Shown piece by piece: positions 53,972 to 61,348 of a DNA stretch of 64,000 nt. The stretch spans positions 1,612,001-1,676,000 of the forward strand of contig NZ_JBAJNO010000008.1 of assembly GCF_036880985.1 (NCBI RefSeq). The letters are read 5' to 3'. Each line of letters starts with the position of its first letter. Position 1 is the stretch's first letter. The translations under genes were made by a program, and so were the position numbers. The notes beneath the pieces were generated by a model. The model was given only the letters and a program-made list of their open reading frames with translations, was not told the DNA's origin and did not search any database. The DNA comes from Limibacter armeniacum (GTDB lineage Bacteria > Bacteroidota > Bacteroidia > Cytophagales > Flammeovirgaceae).

Positions 53972-54015
53972 AGCCGGTCACTGCTGAGAAAAGAACAGCA
54001 ATGACCGGCTTTTTT
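53972..54015 (+). terminator. terminator of the structured RNA
   Basis: AGCCGGTCA pairs with TGACCGGCT, extended by TGCTG/CAGCA after one mismatch, loop of 9 nt, then TTTTTAT. Confidence 0.9.
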
Positions 54016-54072
54016 ATTTGTCTGTGGCCAACCTAAGCAGGCAACATTATTGACCTTAAACTTACTGATGCA

Positions 54073-54276
54073 ATGAAAGACAAATTCACTTTTGAGCTAA
54101 AGACTTCTGACGGGGTATTCCTGTCTCTGGATGTTTTAAATAGCGAAACTTTTGAAGACGCAAGAGAAGCCGTACAGAAACAGTGCCCTGGCGCTAGAAT
54201 CGTTTCGGTATTTGAATACAAAAACGGTCACATGGTGAAGCAACACAGTCATCGCATCAAGAAGGTGAAGGTCTAG
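54073..54276 (+). CDS. 67-residue basic protein, unknown
   Basis: Starts MKDKFTFELKTSDGVFLSLD; the middle TFEDAREAVQKQCPGARIVS suggests a helix followed by a strand, as in a compact alpha/beta fold; the tail is basic (KQHSHRIKKVKV). No membrane or signal sequence. The only promoter visible upstream is the one before the structured RNA, so expression probably depends on reading through the terminator at 53972, 57 bp before the start. Good coding character for its size, but no family recognised. Confidence 0.7.
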   Translation: MKDKFTFELKTSDGVFLSLDVLNSETFEDAREAVQKQCPGARIVSVFEYKNGHMVKQHSHRIKKVKV

Positions 54277-54285
54277 CCAAGGTCT

Positions 54286-55659
54286 TTATCTCTTAAACTC
54301 ATCCTTGTAAATTGGAATTCTGAAATTGACAAAGAGATTGGTTAGACTATTTTCAGAGTCAAACAGTTTCGAGATAAGAGAATAAGACCCTACAGATATA
54401 AATCGCCATCTACCTCCAATACCTACATTCAGTTTCTCTGCAACATTGTTGTAAGTGAGCGGTAAGTAGGTGCCCCAGCGTAACTTTTCGTATCTGGGAA
54501 TTACATTGAGCGCAAAGATATTGTCAAGCCTTTTTGATAGCAGATCGAAATCAGGAATAGTCAAGGCAGGGCTAACATGGAGATAGAAGTTATTCCCAAA
54601 ATTATAATCAAATTGCAGGATCAGGCTGAGTGGCAGTCTGATCCTGTAATCAGTATTGGTTTCTGATGTGATATCAAAAGTTTTTTCCAATGCATCAGCA
54701 GCTTCCTCCAGTGTGTGGATTCCTGCAAAATTTTCTGTAGCTGCCGAGTCAGCTGATACGGATATAGATTGAAGCTGCCTGCTGTCTTTATATTTGATAC
54801 TCCCTATATCATTGACTGTAAACCCAACCCTGAACTGGTAGTCATCGCCATATTTCTGATTCTGCGGACGGTATTCATATACAGCGCCAAAGTCAAGACC
54901 ATACCCTATACTTTTGAATAAGTCGACAGACTCGCCCTCAAATAAATCATTGATGGTATTGTCAAACCCGAAATCAATTTCAGCATTGATATTTTGCAGT
55001 TCTGAATTGATATCAGACTCTAAGCCGATGTTATCAATATCAAAAAAGGCTGAACCTGTACCTGAAAGTATCTTGAATTTACCTCCAAACTTGACCCTGT
55101 GATTTTCTGAAATATCAAATGACCTTGCGTAACCTGCACCAATTTCCATCCACATATTCAGGTAACCTGTTACAAACTCTCCATCAAGTACTTGTTGGGC
55201 AAGATCTGATGCTCGTCCGGATATAAGATCAAATAGCTCTAGCTCAGATACATTGTAAATGCCAAAAGCCCTTATTTCCCATGTGAGGGATACAGCCGAG
55301 CGGTCGTTTATGGCATAAAGGACTGATGGGAGTTGTATGTTACCTGTAATGAAAGCCCTGCTGTTATCTACCGTAAAGACATCATCAATGTTTTCAAGTC
55401 CACCTGCCTGAAGTTTATTGGCAATGTCAAAACTAGGCAAGTAATTATTTGAGAGTGCTGAGATGTTAGCACCTGCAACATTGATGTCTAGTTTGAAAGG
55501 TGTATCCGCAGTATTGGCTGGCTGATACCTCATACCTCTAATGCCGATATACCTGCTGGAAATATCTGGTTCAAACTGAGCTTGCAGCGGTAAATTGAAA
55601 ATTGCTAACAGTGCAGCAATGATGAGCAGTGAAGATTTGTTAGGCATGATAGCAGTCAT
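54286..55659 (-). CDS. DUF5723-type outer-membrane barrel protein
   Basis: 457 residues. Signal peptide core LLIIAALLAIFNLPLQAQ. The mature start FEPDISSRYIGIRGMRYQPANTADTPFKLDINVAGANI is the DUF5723 opening, followed by alternating strands with the expected aromatic girdles (KFKILSGTGSAFFDIDNIG, IGYGLDFGAVYEYRP, FRVGFTVNDIGSIKYKDS) and a final strand LFVNFRIPIYKDEFKR. Likely an outer-membrane barrel of unknown function, common in Bacteroidota and sometimes linked to envelope upkeep. Two possible starts (ATG 55659 and, four codons on, 55647). It converges on the 67-residue gene with only 9 bp between. Confidence 0.8.
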   Translation of the reverse strand: MTAIMPNKSSLLIIAALLAIFNLPLQAQFEPDISSRYIGIRGMRYQPANTADTPFKLDINVAGANISALSNNYLPSFDIANKLQAGGLENIDDVFTVDNSRAFITGNIQLPSVLYAINDRSAVSLTWEIRAFGIYNVSELELFDLISGRASDLAQQVLDGEFVTGYLNMWMEIGAGYARSFDISENHRVKFGGKFKILSGTGSAFFDIDNIGLESDINSELQNINAEIDFGFDNTINDLFEGESVDLFKSIGYGLDFGAVYEYRPQNQKYGDDYQFRVGFTVNDIGSIKYKDSRQLQSISVSADSAATENFAGIHTLEEAADALEKTFDITSETNTDYRIRLPLSLILQFDYNFGNNFYLHVSPALTIPDFDLLSKRLDNIFALNVIPRYEKLRWGTYLPLTYNNVAEKLNVGIGGRWRFISVGSYSLISKLFDSENSLTNLFVNFRIPIYKDEFKR

Positions 55660-55761
55660 TGTGGTGGTAGAAAGTTTGAGAATATGCCCAAAAGGGTACT
55701 ATGACTACAGTAAATCAATCCAACTTACAACACTGAACATTAAAAATCGATGACATAAATG

Positions 55762-56688
55762 CTATTTGCCGAAATGGTTGGCAATGCTGTTCACTAAGTT
55801 GTAATCAGCCTGTTCATAATTGGGATAAAGTTTCCTCATCTCTTGTTCTGCTTCCTTGGCTGTTTTAGATGAAGCGATAACCCTTAGAAACTCTTGAAGG
55901 TACACGATATTCTCATCAATTAGCTTCATATCAGCGGGAGGTCCATGGCCTGAAAATACCTTAGGTTGACTGCTGTTGTATTTTTTCTTCAATGTCTGTA
56001 ATTCCTGAATCCAATTGATAATGCATTGTTTATCGACACCATAGCCTAACCACAGATGTACTTTGTTGTAGCAAAGGTCGCTGACAAATAGTGCGTTGAG
56101 ATCATGAATGTAGACTGTAGTGACATGAGGGGCTTCAGCAGATGCATAGTCACTCTTTAAAAGGAGTTGAGTTCCATTAGGAAGGGAGAGTAAGGTGTCA
56201 TTCAGTACCTTTATTGCCGCTAGGAAGCTAAAGTCAGGTATGGAGTCTTTTTCAGATACCATATCTGGTAATATTACATCTGCAGCTGGACGCTTCAATG
56301 CTTCCATCATTTCCTTGATATCTTTCTTGATAGAAGAGGTTGCTGTAACCGTGTTTGCTTCAGGAAAGCTTTGCAGAATCGTTGGCAAGCCTAGGAGTTG
56401 ACCAGGGTGTCCGTGTGTAATTAGGATTTCCTTGGGTTTTCTCTGCCTGTCGTTAAGTCTCCGGACAATTCTTTTTGCATCCTTTTCATTGCGGAAACAA
56501 TCGAGTAGGATAGCTGACTGACCGTCATAGATGATATAGGAGCTTAAACTTCCAGACAAGCTTTTGATCCATTCTATACGGGCTTTGGGAGCTTTGTCTT
56601 GCGCTTTTGAATAAAAAGGCAATTCCATAAAAAACAGTGTGGCACATATTAAGAGAAGGAGAGGTGCCAAAAATAAGTGGCGTTTCAT
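55762..56688 (-). CDS. exported metallo-beta-lactamase-fold protein with degraded metal motif
   Basis: 308 residues with signal peptide (LFLAPLLLLICATLFFMEL, cleaved near SKAQ). The fold pattern is clear: SLSSYIIYDGQSAILLDCF near 45-65, EILITHGHPGQLLGLPTIL near 88-106, ALFVSDLCYN near 200, and VFSGHGPPADM near 245. The hallmark H-x-H-x-D-H is H-G-H-P-G-Q: both His of the first pair stay, but Asp and the last His are lost, so at most one metal site is complete. It may bind one metal, work by another chemistry, or be inactive. Divergent from the DUF4290 gene. Confidence 0.82.
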   Translation of the reverse strand: MKRHLFLAPLLLLICATLFFMELPFYSKAQDKAPKARIEWIKSLSGSLSSYIIYDGQSAILLDCFRNEKDAKRIVRRLNDRQRKPKEILITHGHPGQLLGLPTILQSFPEANTVTATSSIKKDIKEMMEALKRPAADVILPDMVSEKDSIPDFSFLAAIKVLNDTLLSLPNGTQLLLKSDYASAEAPHVTTVYIHDLNALFVSDLCYNKVHLWLGYGVDKQCIINWIQELQTLKKKYNSSQPKVFSGHGPPADMKLIDENIVYLQEFLRVIASSKTAKEAEQEMRKLYPNYEQADYNLVNSIANHFGK

Positions 56689-56805
56689 GATTAGCTGGTT
56701 GGTTATCAGTTATCTGTGTGGTAGATTGCACTGAACAAGTTAGGAAAAAAAGATGAGGTGTTGAAAACAGGACCTTCTCACTCTTTATTTTTGAGAATAG
56801 TTTCC

Positions 56806-56813
56806 TAAATTTG
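56806..56813 (+). promoter_or_regulatory. -7 promoter element of the DUF4290 gene
   Basis: TAAATTTG matches TAnnTTTG; predicted start near 56820, about 24 nt before ATG 56844. It overlaps the TTG at 56811, so that TTG cannot be the start codon. Confidence 0.6.
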
Positions 56814-56843
56814 TCTTTGTATACTGCAAAAATCAGATTGAAT

Positions 56844-57458
56844 ATGACAGATCCCAATTATAATACAGCTAGGCCCGAGCTAAAACTGAAAGAATACGGT
56901 AGAAACGTACAGATGCTTGTGGAATACATCTCAGAGCTTGAGGATAAAGACAAGCGTACAAAATATGCCAATATACTCATACAGTTGATGAAACAGCTGA
57001 ACCCAAATGTAAATGCTGGCACAGATAGCCTTCAGCGTACATGGGATCACCTTTATGTTATGTCCAGTTTTGATTTGGATGTTGAAAGCCCTTACCCAAT
57101 TCCTGAAGAGGATGTTTTGTGGAGAAAGCCACAGCGCATTGCATACAAGGATGGTGAAATGAGGTTCAAACATTATGGCCGCAATATTGAGATGCTGGTA
57201 GGTAAAGCACTTGATGAGGAAGACGAAGATGTGAGGTTGAAAGCATTTGCCAATATTATGCGCCTGATGAAAAACTTCTATCAGTCATGGAATCAGGAAA
57301 ACCCTGATGAAGCTGTAATTATGCAGGATATTGAAACTATGGCGAAAGGTGGTGTTGATATGATGGTAGTGCTTGATAAGTTCCCATTCTTGGTGGACAA
57401 GCGTAACTACAATGATGTGATCAAGAAATACAACAGCAGAAAAAGAAAGAAGTATTAG
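56844..57458 (+). CDS. DUF4290 family protein
   Basis: 204 residues from ATG 56844. Highly patterned: ARPELKLKEYGRNVQMLVEYI near 8-28, then LMKQLNPNVN, WDHLYVMSSFDLDVESPYP, and a second half that repeats the first (MRFKHYGRNIEMLVGKALDEED, then IMRLMKNFYQSWN), so the protein looks like an internal duplication. The C-terminus is very basic (KKYNSRKRKKY), which may mean RNA or nucleic-acid binding. Function unknown; the family is restricted to and broadly conserved in Bacteroidota, as far as I know. Confidence 0.9.
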   Translation: MTDPNYNTARPELKLKEYGRNVQMLVEYISELEDKDKRTKYANILIQLMKQLNPNVNAGTDSLQRTWDHLYVMSSFDLDVESPYPIPEEDVLWRKPQRIAYKDGEMRFKHYGRNIEMLVGKALDEEDEDVRLKAFANIMRLMKNFYQSWNQENPDEAVIMQDIETMAKGGVDMMVVLDKFPFLVDKRNYNDVIKKYNSRKRKKY

Positions 57459-57483
57459 TCTAATACATACTGAATTCATAAAG

Positions 57484-57527
57484 AAAAATCCTTCCTGAAT
57501 ATGGTAATTTCAGGAAGGATTTTTTTA
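57484..57527. terminator. bidirectional terminator between DUF4290 and the exchanger gene
   Basis: AAAAATCCTTCCTGAA pairs with TTCAGGAAGGATTTTT around about 10 nt; T-run on the + strand overlaps the neighbouring stop codon. Confidence 0.88.
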
Positions 57528-58493
57528 TCCCCTTACGTAGACGAAGGTCATGTACACAATGAAAATTAGCATAAGCATTCCTCCTTCAAACCTGCTCAAT
57601 AGCTTTTTTCTTTGGGTATGGGAAAAAAGAAAAACGAGTACAATAGCCATGATTTGTACTATCAAATCTGTGTTGAGGTGGTAATGGTAGGGCATCTTAC
57701 CCATTAGTCTTGTTACAGGAAGAATAAAGACGATATTGAAAATGTTAGACCCTGTTACATTACTGAATACAATATCCATCCGCTTTTTTCTGACAGCCAT
57801 AATGGAGGTTACCAATTCGGGCAGGGAAGTACCTGTTGCCAAAATAAAGATGGCGATAAATTCCGTACTCTTGCCTATGTATTGACTGATTTCCAGTGAT
57901 TGTGTAACCGTAAGGTAACCACCAGCTGTGATGGTAACCATACCAACCACAATATCCTCAAAAATCAGTAGGGCAGGCAGCTCTTTCACTTCCGTTACTA
58001 ATAACTCATTTTCTTCAGGTTCATGGGTGACCAAGTACAGCAGGAATACGATAAACAACAGAAATATTAGTCCTGCCTCCAAAAAGCTCAATGTGTCTGC
58101 ATACTCTTTTCCAAAAAAGTAGGCATCATTGACCAAAACGAACAGCATTACCGTTACAATCAGTGCGTAAGGGATATCCCTCCAGATATTGTTACGGTTA
58201 ATCATTATGGGAGAGATCAGTGCTGTGAGTCCCAGAATAAATAGAAGGTTGAAGTTATTACTGCCTATGATGTTGGCAAATACGACATCTGTTTCGCCAT
58301 ACAAATGGGCTACAATACTTACCGTTAGTTCTGGAACGGATGTGGTGAAGGCAACAAGGCTTAAGCCAAGTGTCACTTCTGAAAGTTTGTATTTCTGGGC
58401 AAGGGAGGACGTACCTTCCAGGAATTGGGAAGGACCTTCGATAAGAAGCCCAAAGCCAAGAAGTAGCAGTAGTATGTTAAGCCAGATCTCCAA
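57525..58493 (-). CDS. Na+/Ca2+ exchanger family (YrbG-like) antiporter
   Basis: 322 residues, about ten helices in two inverted halves. The paired alpha-repeat motifs are visible: VAFTTSVPELTVSIVA with ANIIGSNNFNLLFILG in the first half, and ATGTSLPELVTSIMAV with SNVTGSNIFNIVFILP in the second. The Glu in each S-x-P-E-L motif is the ion-binding acid. Exchanges Ca2+ (or K+) for Na+ or H+ across the inner membrane. An acidic cytoplasmic loop EPEENELLVTEVKEL lies between the halves. Alone; the gene upstream is nit. Confidence 0.92.
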   Translation of the reverse strand: MEIWLNILLLLLGFGLLIEGPSQFLEGTSSLAQKYKLSEVTLGLSLVAFTTSVPELTVSIVAHLYGETDVVFANIIGSNNFNLLFILGLTALISPIMINRNNIWRDIPYALIVTVMLFVLVNDAYFFGKEYADTLSFLEAGLIFLLFIVFLLYLVTHEPEENELLVTEVKELPALLIFEDIVVGMVTITAGGYLTVTQSLEISQYIGKSTEFIAIFILATGTSLPELVTSIMAVRKKRMDIVFSNVTGSNIFNIVFILPVTRLMGKMPYHYHLNTDLIVQIMAIVLVFLFSHTQRKKLLSRFEGGMLMLIFIVYMTFVYVRG

Positions 58494-58565
58494 GTTTAGT
58501 TTTCAGGTAATGGTATAGTACTATTTGTTGAATCGAAGGGCGAAGTTAATGTTTTTCTTGTTCAC

Positions 58566-59348
58566 TTATATCAGTTTAAAATGGTCAGCATCTAAATGTG
58601 CTGGGAACTTTTCTCTAAACTTTGAAAGTATATCTTTTTCGAGCGTCACCTGCCAAATACCTTCTTGTTCTTGAGGTGCTAAAAGAGCTTCTCCTTTAGG
58701 TGAGTAGGCCGCTGTATGTCCATTGTAAGGAATACCATTTCCATCGGTACCCACTCTGTTGACACCAATACAATATGACAGGTTTTCAATAGCCCTGGCA
58801 GCCAGTAATGTGTCCCATGCATTGACTCTGGCAGCTGGCCAGTTGGCAACATAAAGGAGCAGGTCATAGGATAGTGATTGGTTACGTGACCAAACAGGGA
58901 ATCTTAGGTCATAACAGATTAGAGGGCATATTTTCCACCCTTTTAGGTCTACAAGTAGGGAATCCTTTCCAGCAGTGAAACTGAGGTGTTCATCAGCCAT
59001 ACTGAATAAATGGCGTTTGTCATACTGCTCATAAGTGCCGTCAGGTCTCATCCAGATCAGCCTGTTATAGCAGTTACCATTTTCCTTGACAACATAGCTA
59101 CCTGTTACTACTGCACCAGTTTGAGCAGCCTGCTGCTTCATCCATTTAAAGGTAGTAAGGTTCATAGGTTCAGCCAGAGAGGCAGCTTCCTTTGCAAAAC
59201 CGGTATTGAACATTTCAGGGAGTACAATCAGGTCAGTTGGAGAGGGGATTTGCCAAATCATTTCCTCCAGCATAGCCAAATTGGCTTCAGGAGAAAGCCA
59301 ATGTAAGTCTGCTTGTATCAGTGTTATATTCAGGGCTTGTGTTGTCAT
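58566..59348 (-). CDS. carbon-nitrogen hydrolase, YafV/Nit2-like omega-amidase
   Basis: 260 residues from ATG 59348; an upstream TTG at 59369 lies within a promoter element and is rejected. The nitrilase-superfamily triad is present: Glu45 in VLPEMFNTGF, Lys111 in QYDKRHLF, and Cys145 in PLICYDLRFPVWSR. That last phrase and the MFNTGF phrase are those of YafV/Nit2 enzymes, which hydrolyse alpha-ketoglutaramate and alpha-ketosuccinamate in methionine salvage and glutamine transamination. Stands alone. Overlap of its promoter with the end of the CAP gene suggests an independent start. Confidence 0.92.
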   Translation of the reverse strand: MTTQALNITLIQADLHWLSPEANLAMLEEMIWQIPSPTDLIVLPEMFNTGFAKEAASLAEPMNLTTFKWMKQQAAQTGAVVTGSYVVKENGNCYNRLIWMRPDGTYEQYDKRHLFSMADEHLSFTAGKDSLLVDLKGWKICPLICYDLRFPVWSRNQSLSYDLLLYVANWPAARVNAWDTLLAARAIENLSYCIGVNRVGTDGNGIPYNGHTAAYSPKGEALLAPQEQEGIWQVTLEKDILSKFREKFPAHLDADHFKLI

Positions 59349-59366
59349 TGAATGGTTTTTGTTTGC

Positions 59367-59374
59367 CAAATTTA
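59367..59374 (-). promoter_or_regulatory. -7 promoter element of the omega-amidase gene
   Basis: TAAATTTG on the minus strand, matching TAnnTTTG, 19 bp before the ATG at 59348. It overlaps the stop codon of the CAP gene. Confidence 0.6.
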
Positions 59375-59884
59375 GTTTGCATCTACAAATACGAGCATAA
59401 AGTAGAAAAGTCCACGATCGTTCTGAACGGCTGCCGCACTCATATAGTTAAAGTCAGGGTAGTTAATGTAGTTGCACCCTCCTTCCATAAATTGGGAAAA
59501 TGCTGTGCCCGCAGGATCAAGGTTGTCATTGAAAGCATAACATCCTCTTACAGTTCTTACCGTAGTACCAAAGTTGGTTTTAATGGTATTGAAATATGGT
59601 GCTGCCAAGTCATCATTTTCAGCATTTGACCTGAACAATACAGTGTTGTAAAGTGCGTCACCCTCTGTACAGCGTACAAGGTATCGTTTAGCTTGCTGAA
59701 AAATCAAGAGGTCATGCTTTAACTCAGGTAAACCTGAAGCAGTTCTGTTAGCGTTGATTTTGTCAAACAACTGAGTTTCGATATAAGATCGGTTAGCAAA
59801 GTCGATTTCTCCTCTTTCCTCACAAGCTGAGAGAGAGAACAAGGCTGCCATGTATAAAACGAAAAAATACTTGAGTTTACTCAT
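59372..59884 (-). CDS. CAP (SCP/PR-1)-domain lipoprotein
   Basis: 170 residues. Lipoprotein signal MSKLKYFFVLYMAALFSLSAC with lipobox LSAC. The mature region opens with LFDKINANRTASGLPELKHD then LLIFQQAKRYLVRC, the first helices of CAP domains, and ends YMSAAAVQNDRGLFYFMLVFVDAN, the last strand of that fold. The catalytic-like His of most CAP proteins is not obvious in the shortened middle. Role unknown; CAP proteins in bacteria are often surface or envelope proteins. A -7 element lies 26 bp upstream of the start. Confidence 0.7.
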   Translation of the reverse strand: MSKLKYFFVLYMAALFSLSACEERGEIDFANRSYIETQLFDKINANRTASGLPELKHDLLIFQQAKRYLVRCTEGDALYNTVLFRSNAENDDLAAPYFNTIKTNFGTTVRTVRGCYAFNDNLDPAGTAFSQFMEGGCNYINYPDFNYMSAAAVQNDRGLFYFMLVFVDAN

Positions 59885-59909
59885 ACCAAATGGGCTTTCT
59901 GCTTTGTCA

Positions 59910-59917
59910 CAAATATA
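59910..59917 (-). promoter_or_regulatory. -7 promoter element of the CAP lipoprotein gene
   Basis: TATATTTG on the minus strand, 26 bp before the ATG at 59884; fits TAnnTTTG. Confidence 0.6.
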
Positions 59918-59989
59918 GGTAACCAGCTTGTATAACTAAAAAGTAGATGTGAAGTGGCTAACTAATATAAATACTCCTTAAACAACAAG

Positions 59990-60013
59990 ACCACCCAAGA
60001 GATGTTGGGTGGT
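59990..60013 (-). terminator. terminator after def
   Basis: ACCACCCAA pairs perfectly with TTGGGTGGT around a 6-nt loop; on the minus strand a T/G-rich tail follows. Confidence 0.75.
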
Positions 60014-60042
60014 ACTTGAAATTTTTAATGTATTGTCAGAAT

Positions 60043-60603
60043 CTACTTCTTGTAGAATTTCATTTTATAGTCGTAGTTACACTGGCCTTTAGTAATCTTG
60101 TCCAGTTTACCTTTCAACAGGCGTCTTTTCAGAGGGCTTAGCATTTCTGTAAACAGGATGCCATCCAAGTGATCATATTCGTGCTGAATTACACGTGCAG
60201 TCATCCCATCAAACTCCTTCTCATGCTTTACCCAGTTTTCGTCAAACCATGAAAGCGTGATACGTTCAGGTCTGAAGATTTCTCCTCTGATACCCGGAAT
60301 ACTCAAACAACCTTCCTCATAACCCCAGTCATCGCCATCTTCTTCAACGATTTCAGGGTTAATGAATACCATTTTCATTCCTTCCTCTTTGGAATCTTCG
60401 TCCAGCATAAGGTTTGAGTCGATCACGAAAATTCTTTTGCTGATACCTACTTGTGGACCTGCAATTCCAACACCACTTGCTTCGTACATTGTATCAAACA
60501 TATTGGCAGCGATTTCCTTTACGTCAATGTCGCCTTCTTGCTTGATTTCTGCTGCTACTTTTTTCAGGATCGGATCACCGTATGCTATTACTGGATATAT
60601 CAT
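60043..60603 (-). CDS. def: peptide deformylase
   Basis: 186 residues from ATG 60603, where the canonical N-terminus MIYPVIAYGDPILKK begins; the frame itself runs further up to 60678 but those residues do not belong to the family. Removes the formyl group from new proteins. Metal and substrate motifs: GVGIAGPQVG (about 44-53, G-x-G-x-A-A-x-Q-x-G with G for the second A), EEGCLSIPG with the metal Cys, and QHEYDHLDGILF with both metal His and the catalytic Glu. Downstream of ruvX on the same strand, but with its own promoter element. Confidence 0.96.
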   Translation of the reverse strand: MIYPVIAYGDPILKKVAAEIKQEGDIDVKEIAANMFDTMYEASGVGIAGPQVGISKRIFVIDSNLMLDEDSKEEGMKMVFINPEIVEEDGDDWGYEEGCLSIPGIRGEIFRPERITLSWFDENWVKHEKEFDGMTARVIQHEYDHLDGILFTEMLSPLKRRLLKGKLDKITKGQCNYDYKMKFYKK

Positions 60604-60718
60604 GATTAAATTTGAAATAAAATATTGATCGCCATTCAGTACGTCATCATCAGGAAAATGAATTACTGCTGAAAGCATTCTGAATAATCAGGCGTATTTG
60701 ATGCTATGATTTGAACTA

Positions 60719-60726
60719 CAAAATTA
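60719..60726 (-). promoter_or_regulatory. possible -7 element for def
   Basis: TAATTTTG on the minus strand, in the gap between ruvX and def, 116 bp before the chosen def start. Confidence 0.4.
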
Positions 60727-60745
60727 CGTTTTTCATTACAATTTT

Positions 60746-61171
60746 TTAGAACAGGGAGTTCCCTTTTTGTTCCAAATACGATTGCAGAATAATAACAGCA
60801 CTGACTTTGTCAATGTTTCCTTTATTACGTCGATCCTTCTTTTTGGAGCCGCTTGCAATCATGGCATCCAAAGCCATCTTGGATGTGAAACGTTCATCAA
60901 TCAGGTGAACAGGCTTGTCCGGAAAAATCTTATTCAACTCCTTCTCCAGTTTCAGTACAGGCTGTGTTGTATGTGTATCTTCTGTATTCAGTTTACGAGG
61001 ATGTCCCAACACAATAGCCTCTACTTCTTCCTTTGCCATATATTCTTTGAGGTAAGGGATCAGCTTTTTGGTTTCAACTGTTTCAAGCCCACTTGCAATG
61101 ATCTGCATTGGATCTGTAACAGCAAGTCCTGTTCGTTTGAGTCCGAAATCTATACTTATAATTCTAGCCAT
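60746..61171 (-). CDS. ruvX: Holliday junction resolvase-like protein RuvX (YqgF)
   Basis: 141 residues, RNase-H-like fold. ISIDFGLKRTGLAVTDP with Asp8 is the first acidic motif; VLGHPRKLNTED the second region; LIDERFTSKMALDAM and the final KDRRNKGNIDKVSAVIILQSYLE holds the last Asp. The family is essential in several bacteria, with roles in 16S rRNA 5' maturation. A -7 element lies 20 bp upstream of the start. Confidence 0.94.
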   Translation of the reverse strand: MARIISIDFGLKRTGLAVTDPMQIIASGLETVETKKLIPYLKEYMAKEEVEAIVLGHPRKLNTEDTHTTQPVLKLEKELNKIFPDKPVHLIDERFTSKMALDAMIASGSKKKDRRNKGNIDKVSAVIILQSYLEQKGNSLF

Positions 61172-61190
61172 TGTAGATGTTTGTTTGGTG

Positions 61191-61198
61191 CAAAGGTA
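61191..61198 (-). promoter_or_regulatory. -7 promoter element of ruvX
   Basis: TACCTTTG on the minus strand, 20 bp before the ruvX ATG. Confidence 0.6.
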
Positions 61199-61290
61199 AT
61201 GCTTTTAGTAAAGAATTCACTTTAAGGGGGTAAAACTAGTCTTAAGAGCGCATCTGAAGAAAACACAGGTTCGCACTTAATGGGCGCAAT

Positions 61291-61309
61291 CATTGTTTTG
61301 ATAACAATG
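61291..61309. promoter_or_regulatory. inverted repeat between ruvX and a secreted-protein gene
   Basis: CATTGTT-TTGAT-AACAATG, a perfect 7-bp inverted repeat 40-58 bp upstream of the gene at 61349. Possible operator or a small hairpin. Confidence 0.4.
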
Positions 61310-61348
61310 TGCTTCTCTGTTTAGTTGTAGCCCTCAGTTTTGGATTCC

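Larger units (their letters stand above)
53730..54015 (+). ncRNA. structured leader or small RNA with competing hairpins
   Basis: About 285 nt from a strong promoter to a strong terminator. Paired regions seen: (a) TATCCGTT-GT-AACGGATA hairpin, 53903-53920; (b) AGCAGTGGCC-t-GGC (53920-53933) with GCCGGTCACTGCT (53973-53985), 13 bp with a bulge and one G-U; (c) the terminator stem 53972-54010, which uses the same right-hand arm as (b); (d) CCACTGC (53829-53835) with GCAGTGG (53921-53927), which would compete with (b). This is the anti-antiterminator / antiterminator / terminator layout of attenuators and riboswitches. Two tiny ORFs lie inside. I recognise no known riboswitch, 6S, tmRNA, RNase P or SRP consensus. 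It may instead be a stand-alone trans-acting RNA. Confidence 0.6.
53448..54072. other. 625-bp gap upstream of the 67-codon gene
   Basis: The right half is the structured RNA described separately. The left half (53448-53690) is AT-rich and must hold the promoter of the FadJ-like gene; I see no clear match there. Confidence 0.6.

Noticed and set aside
53980-54000. CTGAGA-like phrase suggesting a TPP riboswitch
   Set aside because: Only the CTGAGA hexamer fits, inside a terminator; the other conserved TPP elements are missing and the downstream gene is not thiamine-related.
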